64,000 bases of DNA, from contig JAJSPD010000026.1 in the NCBI GenBank assembly GCA_021307315.1, positions 310,001 to 374,000 on the forward strand, given 5' to 3'. This DNA is from Bisporella sp. PMI_857. Lineage: Eukaryota > Ascomycota > Leotiomycetes > Helotiales > Helotiaceae. Each line of letters opens with the position of its first letter. Position 1 is the stretch's first letter. The notes under the pieces were generated by a model. The model was not told the DNA's origin. It saw only the letters and a list, made by a program, of their open reading frames with translations, and made no database searches. Below, in pieces: positions 24,549-34,973 of this stretch. A program made the translations under genes and the position numbers.

Positions 24549-25297
24549 AATATAGATAAACCCGAGCTCGACTTCACCTGCGAATATGCTTACGCCATCC
24601 AAATCCTCATCGATATCGCGCATCTGCAATCCCAAAGGGTCAAATTGAAGCCTGACTACTACATTCTCAATCAACTCGCGTATGTTTGCTATAAATACGA
24701 TGGCGTTAATTTAGTCGAACCATAGGTTTCTAGCTAGTTTTCTGAAGAGAGCATTGAAGCTATGGCGTCACGCGCCACAGCTGGGTTATTTATTTCTTGG
24801 GTCCTTGGCGATATCGGCATCTTTGAGGACCTCCTCGAAATGCTAGTGTGCAAGACTTCTTCTCTGCTGCAAAATGATGGAACAGTTAGTCTCTACGTCG
24901 ACAGATGCGAACTGAACCCTTTATTATATGATGACCTACCTACTCATCTTATAGGTGAGTATCCAACCAAGGACAATTTACTGCCAATAGCTAACGGGTT
25001 CGTCTCTTGATGGAGATTGTGTATACTGTCATACAGCGATACCACGGCGCGACTACTGCATTCTGTCTAAGGTGGGCAGGATTTTCAGCGGCTATCACTG
25101 TGGCCGTTTCATATACGGCCCATTACTTCGGGGGTTTCAAGGCAGTGAGCTTTGGCCCGTCAAGGGCGTCGCCAAGGTTATCTCCAGTGTTCGAGAACTC
25201 TATAACGCCATCACTAGTCTCGAGATCAGTTCGTTAGTTGAGCCCTATCCAGACCGCAACCCGATCGATGAAATGAAGAATCAGGCTGAAAGGTCGT
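24549..25297 (+). pseudogene. BTB/POZ-type protein, broken by two TGG-to-TAG changes
   Basis: Two exons of a fungal BTB protein family are readable: about 24549-24955 (acceptor TTTTGCAG before it) and about 25048-25297, with an intron starting GTGAGT and ending ATACAG. Visible family features: IQILIDIAHLQ, NQLAYVCYKYDGVNLVEP, GLFISWVLGDIGIFEDLLEML in exon one, and CGRFIYGPLLRGF with ISSVRELYNAI in exon two. The first exon has in-frame TAG at 24723-24725 (after VEP) and 24735-24737 (after VSS). Relatives carry Trp at both places (..P W..W..), so both stops are most simply TGG to TAG. The N-terminal BTB half is not found upstream. On the minus strand each change is CpA to TpA, the context of repeat-induced point mutation. 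Confidence 0.65.
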
Positions 25298-26008
25298 GAA
25301 CTTGAATATTTTTTACCCGTCGCATGAACAAAGCAATAGCGCATTCGGTCCTCGGACCAGTGGTTAAGATAGATCTACATCTCTGCTGTTCTGCTTCTCA
25401 AAAGATTTATCAAAATTTCAACAGTGCGGCAGTATCGGGAAGCAGGGATTTTTTTATGGAGAAAGGAATTCAAAGGCGATTTGCTACTAGCCTGCGTAAC
25501 CATCAGCCTCCTTACTTTGAGATTGTAATAGTAGGCATGAAAAGAAACAAACACAAAACAAAATAATCAGTGATTAGATGTTACTCATATTGATACTTTC
25601 CCTTTTTGGGCATTTCTAAATGGCGGGGGTGGCTTTCACCCCCTGTCTTAGCATCTCAGCCACATGTTGGAACCCCACCAAGAATGCAGCCGCCCTAGGC
25701 ACCTGAGCTTCAGCTTCAGCTTCACCTTAACACTTTCGTCTAGGATCTTAGTTGCAAACCCTTCAAAAGGCCATATATTTGGATCCGTGAAGCTTACAGA
25801 TCGTTCAGGATACATTTCGAGCCCCCTGCAAGGATTCCGCCGGCAGTACATCTTACTGCTTTCTGCACACCCATGGTTGCCTGGTAGCTCAGCCTTATAT
25901 TGTGGACAGCTCTAATTTCTACCCACCTCACGATATAATTCAGGTATCCTGACTTCGCAGCATAAATATTCCCATACGATAGGCAAGGTCTACAACTTGT
26001 ATATAGTA
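25298..26008. other. intergenic, no gene seen
   Basis: Short frames only. It holds the promoter of the 1037-aa gene that follows and the decayed 3' flank of the BTB-like pseudogene. Confidence 0.45.
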
Positions 26009-29000
26009 ATGGCGGAGATATACAACGGTGACTATGGACCCAACAGTTTGTTAGATGGCTCTTCGAGCCATGACAATTCAAATAAGCTAGCAGATATTAG
26101 CGCGTTCCCAGGTATCTATAAACAGATATATTTCTAGAAATTTATAGGCTAACTTGCGTTTTTGTGTACAGTGCGAAGTGGTCTAAGTTCCCAATATGTT
26201 GCCCGTCATTCCTCTCACGATATCCCCATGCCGACAACTATAGCCGAACTGTACTCCCGAGACTGGAGTGGCATTGAATTTTCAAGATCTCTCCTGAACA
26301 CTGGAGATACACTTGTGTTTATCAAACATCCGGGTGGAAAGGCGGTATATGATCCATCAGGCTATCACTTGAAGAATGAGAAACACATAGTGCACAGTGA
26401 CAAGCTTTTAGCTACAGGTTCTTCGAAATTCAAGAAGCTCCTTCAAGATGATTGGAAGCAGCATTTGATGCGCAAGCGAAACGGATACTTGAATAAAGAG
26501 GCACTCCCCACTGGTATCAAATTTGTACTGGACCTTACTCCCCCGGATGAAGGCGACGAGGCTGTGGACCTTATTTCAGAGTTGTCTTGTTCTCCCGGCA
26601 TACGAAATTGGTACACTTCCCAGAGACGATGTGGTGTTCACGAAAGTCTAGTAGGGGGGAGAGACGAAGTTTCAAAATTGAAGACGCCACTGAGTCCTTC
26701 CGAGGAGACGCAAACCCCAAGCTCATATCAGGGCGACTGTGACGAAGCTAACGCTAAGACTATTGAGGCTGTGCCTGACGACAAAACCAAAGGTCATAGT
26801 ACAGATATCAAGCCGCCTACGAAAACTGTTGAAGGCGGCTCAGCGTCCTCACCAGATGATAAGACTAAAATAAAGGTCAACACGGGGAATTACGTACGTG
26901 ACACCGTCCTCGAACGAGTCCTTGAACGTAGTCGAAAGGAAGTGCAACACCACCAAGAGGAAAATCTTCAATTCGATCCTAATGGACAAGACACGGTTCT
27001 CGAGGTTGAAGAAGTCGAAGAATATAGTCCTCTTCGACATCGAGCAGCTATCGAGCGATTACTTCAGATAATAGAAGGAAAATCCCCAAGACTTGATTCA
27101 GCACCGAAGGTATGGACCTTAGTTGGCATTGCCAAGTATTTTGATTGCCGTAAGGTAGTGGTAAGTGGAATTCTTTTCTTGGTAGGTTCATCACGACTAA
27201 TAGTCGTTTAGGTTGATCGTGTGATGTCGTGGATGCTTTCCGAGCCAAATACACAATTCATAGAGACACTACCTGAAGCAAGTTTCATGATTGGAAAGAG
27301 CTTGCAAAGTCCTGTGATAGCACGTCCGGCCTTTGCTATTCTGGTCTCTGAGGAAGCGCTCAATATTGCTTTTCGCATGTGCACGAAGTCTGATGTCGTT
27401 GGTGCCTCTCTCCAGCCTTCACAAATCAAAGGTAGAACTAGCCGCTTCTGCAGGATTGTTGAACATATTGACGAGGATTCATTGGCCGCAATTCAAGCCG
27501 CGGCAAGTGATTTCCAGACCCGTATCCAGCAAATTGTAGACCAGCTGGTCGACGTTAACATGGACTGGATGCATATGCTACCAGAGTTCACAAAGCTTAC
27601 TGACTTCAAGCAATCGTGCCTCAAGATGCCGTTCACGAACAAGATAGACGACCTAATGGCTAGCCTCAAGAAATATGTTCGGGCTCAAATCTTGACTGTT
27701 TTCGCACAACCTCTTTCACTGAATGAGAGCACGATTGCGGCCAAGCATCGTAGAGCTGAAAACTACTTCTACGAGTGGAATGGGGACTTTTCTAGGGATA
27801 TTTTTGAGTGCATGAGTGATGGCGAGAAGGTCTTGACGAGATTTTTCTGGCTCATGTTGCGTCAAATTCACTGGTCCTTTTTGAATCATGGTAATACCCT
27901 GTTCCACAAAAATGGTCCTCTGAGCGATAGCAAGCGTCAAAAGATTATTAAAGATTACCGGGTCCTCAACGTGACCATGGCCACCATAATATCTCAACGA
28001 GAACAAGCCAACGAAATAATCCTTGAGGAGATTAAATGGTTAGGTATGTAATTCTATCGTATTTGGTTTATTTGAAAGCTATCCTGCATGCTTGGATCCC
28101 GAAATCTGACCATTCACGTAGGGTATAACAAGGGGAAAATTCCTGCAGAATGCTTCGAAGAAGAAGTAGACGAAAAAGATGCTCCAGGGTTGCCAATTGA
28201 TTTCTGGAACTACGAAGACCCTTTTGTTATTCGCGAAAAGAAAGACCAATACCGTGGTCAATCCATCAAATCACCCAAGCGCGAGGATTCTAACCGTAGT
28301 GAGGTTTCAGATGCATTTTCGAATCATCAACATTTTAACAGGGTTAGTGTAATGCCTTCCCTTTTCTGACTCGTAAATGCGTATGCTACGAGGCTAACCT
28401 TATCATCTTCAGTTGTCATTTCAAGAGAAGATGACAAAGATCCAATTTTCTGGAGCTATATCAAGTCTGAAATCATCTATAGCGGCTGCTAATACGAACA
28501 CTACACCAGCACAAGGATTCTTAGCAATGGGATCACAAGATACATCTCAACCAAGCACCTCTGGACACGATCCGTTCTCATTCACGTTTACACCAAAGTT
28601 CCCTCTCAAAACCCCCCAAATCCCTATAGACCATAAAAGTAAGCTCTAGCTCTTCGTATCCAATTCCCGAACCCAAGTCACAACTAACCATCACAGTTCC
28701 TACTACATCGCCTCTCTTCAGCCTCACCAACTTCCTCGATCAAGTCCATGTACACCTTGCGAGCCTCTGCGCTGAAATGCTTTCTGAGCATGAAGTCGAC
28801 TTCCGCTACATCACTGACACGGTCCTCTGCCTCACGGACAATGAATACAAATACCTTCCCTTATGGGCCGGCGGCGACGATGACGGCTCCGGTGGTGTTT
28901 TTGGTCCCCTAGCACCTCCTACAGATATGGGTCCTAATGGCCCAGGACCAAGTTATCATACCGGCTACTCAAGCACGAGCAGGGCAAGCACAGAGATTTG

Positions 29001-29439
29001 GGATGGCGAAAGGTTTGGTGGGAGTGTTGATACCAGTATACAGGTGGAGGATGGATGGCGGGATCATGTAGACCGTCGAGAAGTAGTGTCGTTCGGTTCG
29101 GAATCGGATTTTGACAGAAGCAGCGTGGCGTTTACCGAGGATAGCGAGACGTATAGCCAGTTTGGAGGAAACTCGAGCATCGCGGACAAGGGAAAAGGCA
29201 AGGCAAAGGAGATCATTTCGTCAGCCGCATCAACCGCATCAATCGCACCCTCTACCACGTCGGGCCTAACAGAATACGTGGTCGAAGCTACGGAAGACGA
29301 AGGCGAATACACCGAAGTTGGCGATGACACGGAAGTCAATACCGACAACGATTCTGATGCATACAATCTTTCCGACGACGACGATTTCATGAACATCTCC
29401 GACGACGAAGGATGGGTCGACGACGACGGTCTTATATAG
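26009..29439 (+). CDS. large fungal protein of unknown function with acidic tail
   Basis: Six exons join cleanly: 26009-26111, 26172-27160, 27212-28043, 28122-28342, 28413-28638 and 28697-29439, about 1037 aa. Most donors are good (GTATCT, GTAAGT, GTATGT, GTAAGC); the fourth is GTTAGT. The N-terminal third has a conserved block (GDTLVFIKHPGGKAVYDPSG; HSDKLLATGSSKFKKLL) and LDLTPPDEGDEAVDL, which I have seen as a recurring unnamed family in filamentous ascomycetes. The HSDKLLATGSSKF part is faintly BTB-like. The middle has YSPLRHRAAIERLL and LDSAPKVWTLVGIAKYFD. A Ser-rich, low-complexity region follows, then a very acidic C-terminus (SDDDDFMNISDDEGWVDDD). No catalytic motif, signal peptide or membrane segment. 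It lies just downstream of a BTB-like pseudogene, which may be a coincidence. Function unknown. Confidence 0.8.
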
Positions 29440-30386
29440 ATCTCCTCTCCTCTACTTCCTCCGCAAGAACAAGAGCAAGAAGAACAAGAACGAGAAGAAC
29501 GAGAAAGCAATGCAGTTTTTATTGTTGATTTTTGGGATTGAAATGGATATCATTCGCAATGATGATGGATCTAAGATAAAACTGGGGCGTTTCTCTCTTT
29601 TTTCCCTTTCATTCCTTTTTTTTCAAGTTAGAGAGAACGATATCTGGGTTAGGTTTCGGGGTTTGGGTTTGCTATTGTCTGTTGGCTATTGGCTATTTTG
29701 CTTATTTGGAGATATGGTGTGCGACGAAAAATTAAGAGAGTATTGCGTATTGCATATGAAGCACAACACGCTGTTAGTATCAGCTTAGCTAATAAATAAA
29801 ATAAAAAAACTTCCCTAGTGAAACACTCGATGAGCTCTTATGATCGGGTGTGATACGGTGATGGGTTGTGATATCTGCATATACAGCATTCAAAGTCAAT
29901 ACAAGAGAGGGATGGTATATCATAGGACTTGATTTCCTCTACATGACTCTACCGCTACCCGCCCCGCAAGCGCCATCTAAAAAGTCCCTTTCATCCTCGT
30001 ATGTTCCCCCTCCCTCTTTCCCAGTGACCTGCAAACCTTCATTTCCCAGGAACATTCCTGAATCTGATAATCCAGGTTTAAAACCAACCCATCATGGCCA
30101 TTACTAACCCCACCCCGTTCCCATTACGCCCTCCCTGTAACGCCTCTGCCTTATTACCAGGGGAGGAAAAAAAAAGCAGAATGTCTCGCTTGCTAGCGAG
30201 GAGGAGGAGCAGCAGGAGAGGAACCAAACAACGCCACGCTATGCCACCGTCCTCTAAAAAAAAAGGTAAAAGTACAAAGCTCTCGCTTAATGCAAAGATA
30301 TGAAAGTCATAAGGGTATCGTGCGGCCGTGACTGTTAGTACAAAAGCAAGGAAAATAAAAAATATTAAAAAACCCTTCGAGGTGAA
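29440..30386. other. convergent 3' flanks
   Basis: Space between two convergent genes. The first 70 bases are purine-rich and repetitive (aagaacaagagcaagaagaac type), probably 3' UTR. A-rich runs occur at 29795-29810, 30167-30177 and 30340-30370; these are candidate polyadenylation regions for both genes. No gene seen. Confidence 0.5.
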
Positions 30387-33300
30387 CTAGTCATCAGTCT
30401 CCACGCTTCCCAACCAAGCCCGAACACCTTCTCTCAAAAAACTCTCCCTCTCACGCTCTGTCGCCCCAAGCTTTCCTTCATACCGTTCATGTGGTGTTGT
30501 TGGGCCTGCCTCCTTCTCGCGACTCTCAACCACACTCTGCACAATCTGCTCCAACGCAGTAAGCACCATCTTCTTACACTCATTCCGCGGCACCTCCAAA
30601 TGCGCTGCAGGCAGATGGGGTCTCGCTTCGCGTGTTGTAGAATTACTGCGTTCCTGAGTTGGTTCGCCTTTTCTAGATGCCGAGCGGGAGGACGAGACGG
30701 ACGTAGTCTTCGAGCCTTGACCAGATTGCGCGATAATACGCTCCACAGCTTCAATCAAAATGTCATCCATGCTGATAATGGGCTCCTCAATAAAGCGCTC
30801 CTCGATAGGGGTGTCGTAAGCATTAATATTAGGTGTGATTGGTGCGCCTAGATAGACATTACCATAGCGAGAATCAAGGCTGCTTGGCAGAGCAGGTGTA
30901 GTCGCTGTTGGCTTAACGAGGCGGCGGTAGCGGATGTGCTTAATTGTGAAATTGGTAGTATCGGCTACAATTGCGCTAGAGATATCGACCCATCTGCTGT
31001 CCTGACCGCGAACCGGGTTTGGTGTGGTTGCTGATATGGGGGTAGGCTCAGCACGAAGCGATTCCCTTACTTCCTCTAGCAGATCGTCGCTGGTTCCTGC
31101 TGGAATTGCTTGAAGCACAAAATCGGGGTGGTATCTTGGCAGCCAGCCACCGATATTCATGGTCGTCTCTGAATCTGGTCCTGTGCGCGAATAGTGTTCA
31201 AATCCGTCCAACCCGTTGCCAAAACCAGGAGCAGAGAAGGAATATCCAGACGATGAAGGCGAAGAGACAGCAGTTTCAAAAGACAAGTACTCTGGTAGAG
31301 GCACATCAATGTCGATGACTCCATCACTTGGACTGATGGAGGTCTTGACCGGGCTCTCGTAGGCGCCAGAAGGGTCTGGGATGCGTTCCTTGACATGGAC
31401 TGTCTGTTCAGCGATCTCACCACCTGCATCAGACTCGGGCTTTGCCGTTTCGGCAGATCCTGATTCTGACTTGCGCTGCCTCTCTTGTTGCGGTTGCGGT
31501 ATGTTCGGCGTCTCGCTGCTCACTTCCTCCACCATCTCTGCAAGTTTGCCAATTTTACGTGGTTCACTAGCTTTGTAATGCGGATCATTGATTACTATGC
31601 CCTCCACTTTCGGAGGTGAAGAATTCGCTGTTGAATCGCGTCGCTTTGAGCTCCAGAACCCACTGATCATGCTGCCCCACCGAGAATTCTGTCCTTGAGA
31701 ATCCGATGAGGTAGTGCTGTATTGGCCTGAGCTGTCTCCTCTTTTCAAAGACCGGAGCAAATCATCTGTAGCAAGGCTGCCACTGCTCTCAGGTCTGGGA
31801 GCTGGACCAGTACCCTGTGTAGGCCGTCGGGAGAAATGTGGCATTGTAGTAACTGGAGTGATAGTTGAAGCAGTCGCAGTGCTGCTCTTCCGTGTCCCAA
31901 TATCACTCCCAGGAATGGGTAAATTAGCCGTCTTGATCGATGCAGCATCTGAGACGCGCCTATCATGATGATGGATCTCAGGAGCATGACCAGCATGAGC
32001 CGGGAAACTCATGGTGCGCGTGTGAGCGGCTCTACCCACTCCGGCCCGTTTATTAATTCTTCGTCGAAGTGATTCTTCCCTAAGGATAGGAACACCATGT
32101 GTTGGTGGAGACTGAGAATAGCCTCTAAAAGAAGTTGATGTACTAGGACGATGTAACCGGCCAGGCTCCACGGGTTGGTTCGTTGGTAAGAAGGCAGAAA
32201 GGAGGAAAATAAGCCTTCGCGCCATGAGCTTGTTGTCAGAGACGATAATTGTTCGCGCAGGTATTGAGATTTCATCATCTCGATTCGCCCGATGGCGTTG
32301 ATAATGTCGGCGACGGTAATCACTGGGTCCAAGAGCCTGAAGCCATTCGGTGTGATTTCCCAAGAAGCCCGTGAGGAGGTTGAAAAAGAAAAAGCCCTCG
32401 TCTTTAGATCCAGCCCACTTGCCAACCGTTCTCGCTTCTTCTCGCCAAATTCCCCACCGCCCTTGGCCGGTGACGACCTGCGAAGTCTTGAGACCACTCA
32501 CTATTCTCTGACGCGAAGCATCGACTTCCTTATGGATTTTCTGGACTGGCATCAAGCAATTCGCGGTTAAATGGACCAGCTTTGCATTGCTTTTGGGTAG
32601 CTTGAACAGCTTGGAGTCATCAACACGCTTGCCAGCTATTGATATACTGGCTGAAGGGGTCCTCATATGGAAGCGTGGTTCGGGAGAAGTAATGTCGGCT
32701 TGTTTTAGCATAGGTAGCAATGAAGCGGTTGCCACAGATTGCAGGTGTGAGAGAGTTCGCATGATGATGTCCCAATGCTGAGTGATGCTATCGATCCTAT
32801 CATCAACGTCACTGCAAAATGAAGAGTCCATGGACTCCACACCAAATCCATGGCCAAGCATCGTCCAGCCAGAGCGACGAGCGGAGTTGAATGATGAGGG
32901 ATATGAGTCTTGCTCATTGTAAGAGCCTGAGCCACGAAAGCTCGACCTTGAAACAGGCGCTGAAGGAGGATGAGGAGCTGCTGGTAGGTTGATTACCAAG
33001 CCTACAGCATACATTGGCGTCCTCTTTTGCTTAGGCTGCGACTCCTTTTCCTCAAACTCACCACCACCCACTTTTGGAAATGGATACCCCACGGAATGTT
33101 CAAGTGGTGTAGGAGTGCGGCCATCTTCCATTTCATTGTTTGATAACGGCACCGGAAACATCCGTGTAATCAAAACCTTCTTTCTATCAGTTGATCTTGG
33201 TGCTATATTCGTGTTGATGAGGCCAGCCGAGGTTGGACCATGACCTAGATTTTCAGATGTGAATGATTGCGCCAGCCTGCTGCTTCGCATACTCGATCTT

Positions 33301-33992
33301 CCTAGTGACCCATCACCCATGTAAGAGCTCGATGTAGTAGTAGGAGGCTTCGGTTCAGATGGGAGAATGTGAACCTTGGTCCCAGCTCCCTTGTATGCAA
33401 GCACCTCCGACGTCCCAAATATGCAGCTCGAAAAAGCCGTAACCTCCTCCCGGTATTCCCTTGCAATCCTCTGCGCTTCAGTCTCGTTATAGCTCAGTTG
33501 TCTGCCATGTTGCGGTCTGCGGTCGAACGCGCCAAATGCCCTCGGTGTATCTTGTTGAATAACCAACGGCCTTGAGTTCTGTCCCACGCTTGTCTTCCTT
33601 GGTGAGCTAATGGAACGGCGGCCTTCCGAACGCGTCGGATATCCTGACGCGTTGGCTGCAGCTTGTCTGTCCAGCGAGGGAGAAGGCGGCGGAGGTGGAT
33701 GGCTGTCAAAGAGCAGGTATGCGGATCCGGACACTGGGGTCGTTTCCTGCATGATGATTACTCGTACATCGCGCGTCTCTAGGTCGATGTCCCCACTTAT
33801 ATCGAAGGCATTGATGGTCGTAGGAAGTACTGTGGCAGATGAGAGCTTGAAAACCTGATCATTATGACAGAGCGCTTCGGAGTCCGGGAAAAGGAGGTTG
33901 TAGGTGAAGGTATCCTCCAAATTCGACTCGAGAGACTTTCCGGTCTGCGCAGTGCTGCTGGAGCTGGAGAAGAGCTTTCCCAGTAATGACAT
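30387..33992 (-). CDS. Lst4/FNIP-like folliculin-interacting protein
   Basis: Single exon, 1201 aa, starting MSLLGKLFSSSSS at 33992. FNIP/Lst4-type features: an N-terminal longin-like part with DVRVIIMQE, the CIFGTSEVLAYKGAGTKVHIL segment, then a DENN-like middle (LVINLPAAP; HWDIIMRTLSHLQ; GRWGIWREEARTVGKW; TIIVSDNKLMARRLIFLLSAFLP) and a C-terminal part with VDISSAIVADTTNFTIKHIRY. Long disordered Ser/Pro-rich inserts separate the blocks. In yeast Lst4 pairs with Lst7 (folliculin) as a GAP complex for the Rag GTPases and tunes TORC1 to amino acids at the vacuole. The same role here is by homology. The upstream DNA is G-rich and full of microsatellites. Confidence 0.8.
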   Translation of the reverse strand: MSLLGKLFSSSSSTAQTGKSLESNLEDTFTYNLLFPDSEALCHNDQVFKLSSATVLPTTINAFDISGDIDLETRDVRVIIMQETTPVSGSAYLLFDSHPPPPPSPSLDRQAAANASGYPTRSEGRRSISSPRKTSVGQNSRPLVIQQDTPRAFGAFDRRPQHGRQLSYNETEAQRIAREYREEVTAFSSCIFGTSEVLAYKGAGTKVHILPSEPKPPTTTSSSYMGDGSLGRSSMRSSRLAQSFTSENLGHGPTSAGLINTNIAPRSTDRKKVLITRMFPVPLSNNEMEDGRTPTPLEHSVGYPFPKVGGGEFEEKESQPKQKRTPMYAVGLVINLPAAPHPPSAPVSRSSFRGSGSYNEQDSYPSSFNSARRSGWTMLGHGFGVESMDSSFCSDVDDRIDSITQHWDIIMRTLSHLQSVATASLLPMLKQADITSPEPRFHMRTPSASISIAGKRVDDSKLFKLPKSNAKLVHLTANCLMPVQKIHKEVDASRQRIVSGLKTSQVVTGQGRWGIWREEARTVGKWAGSKDEGFFFFNLLTGFLGNHTEWLQALGPSDYRRRHYQRHRANRDDEISIPARTIIVSDNKLMARRLIFLLSAFLPTNQPVEPGRLHRPSTSTSFRGYSQSPPTHGVPILREESLRRRINKRAGVGRAAHTRTMSFPAHAGHAPEIHHHDRRVSDAASIKTANLPIPGSDIGTRKSSTATASTITPVTTMPHFSRRPTQGTGPAPRPESSGSLATDDLLRSLKRGDSSGQYSTTSSDSQGQNSRWGSMISGFWSSKRRDSTANSSPPKVEGIVINDPHYKASEPRKIGKLAEMVEEVSSETPNIPQPQQERQRKSESGSAETAKPESDAGGEIAEQTVHVKERIPDPSGAYESPVKTSISPSDGVIDIDVPLPEYLSFETAVSSPSSSGYSFSAPGFGNGLDGFEHYSRTGPDSETTMNIGGWLPRYHPDFVLQAIPAGTSDDLLEEVRESLRAEPTPISATTPNPVRGQDSRWVDISSAIVADTTNFTIKHIRYRRLVKPTATTPALPSSLDSRYGNVYLGAPITPNINAYDTPIEERFIEEPIISMDDILIEAVERIIAQSGQGSKTTSVSSSRSASRKGEPTQERSNSTTREARPHLPAAHLEVPRNECKKMVLTALEQIVQSVVESREKEAGPTTPHERYEGKLGATERERESFLREGVRAWLGSVETDD

Positions 33993-34559
33993 GTTGCGGA
34001 ACTGTCGATCGACTGCTTCTTTGAGCGAAGAAGATGCTATAGCTTAAGAGTTTGCAGGTCGGGCTTGAAACGCCGACGTGGCCATTTTTGCGGGTTGGAG
34101 GGAAAGGTATCCAGATTGTATGATGTTGATGGGGGTATATTGTATATTGGTCGAGCTCAATCAAGAGCAACTCAATGCTGTCGGTCACAAACAATCCGTA
34201 ATTCTCTCTGCCTCTCTGCTCTCTGGCACTTTACACTCTATGAATAGAGGGCAGAATCCAGTTGTTGTTTATTCTTTCCACCGAGTAGTGGTTTGTTGAG
34301 GGGGAGAGGGGGGGAGAAAGGAAGCGAAAGGTTATTATTGTTGTGGAGGTGGAGTAATAGTATGTAAGGAAGTGGACTGCAAGTCGACTTTTTTTTACCT
34401 TTCTTACTAAAACACAAGAAGCGGCGGCGTTAGGAGTGGGAGGAGGGAGAGATAGACGAGGTTGAAGGTTGAAGCCTTTCCAAGGAGCGGTGAAAGTCTA
34501 ATGCTTTTTAGTCTTGACCACCTTATGGTAAGGCAGGTTAGCGAGTCATTCTAAGGACA

Positions 34560-34602
34560 GGGGGGGGGGGGAATGGAAGGGGAGGAGGGAGGGGGGGCGG
34601 GC
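34560..34602 (+). repeat. G-rich tract with G-quadruplex potential
   Basis: Twelve G in a row (34560-34571) are followed by further G-runs of three or more up to 34602 (ggaggaggga-ggggggg-cggg). Four or more G-runs within about 45 bases meet the usual G4 pattern. It lies about 570 bases upstream of the Lst4/FNIP-like start, in its presumed promoter. Confidence 0.6.
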
Positions 34603-34839
34603 GAAGTACAGTAAGTACTGGAAAAGAACACCACCTCCCCCCTCCAGGGCTACAGGGGAGTAGCCTGGGGGGAGAGACACCGCTAGAAAGATGGAAAACA
34701 AGAAGGATCCACGTTAGGGATTAGCCACCTACAGCACCACTATTACCCACCACTAACTCACTACCCTTACAGCACTACACTACAGTACTTGTACCTATAA
34801 GTACAGTACATTATACTCTACTTAGTACTCTATATTGCT

Positions 34840-34973
34840 TTATATATATATATATATATATAGTACCAATATCATTTTAGTCTGGGGATCAGCAAAGCCT
34901 GGACAGTAGCTGAGTGAGTATTATTATGATTATGATTATGATTATTATTATTATTATCATCATCATTATCATT
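34840..34973 (+). repeat. microsatellites (TA)n and (ATT/ATG/ATC)n
   Basis: A (TA)11 tract lies at about 34840-34862, and a trinucleotide mixture of ATT, ATG and ATC units at about 34918-34973. Apparent open frames through the second tract are only low-complexity Met/Ile runs. Confidence 0.8.

Noticed and set aside
29064..29510. Minus-strand Ser-rich frame
   Set aside because: Shadow of the acidic tail of the 1037-aa protein.
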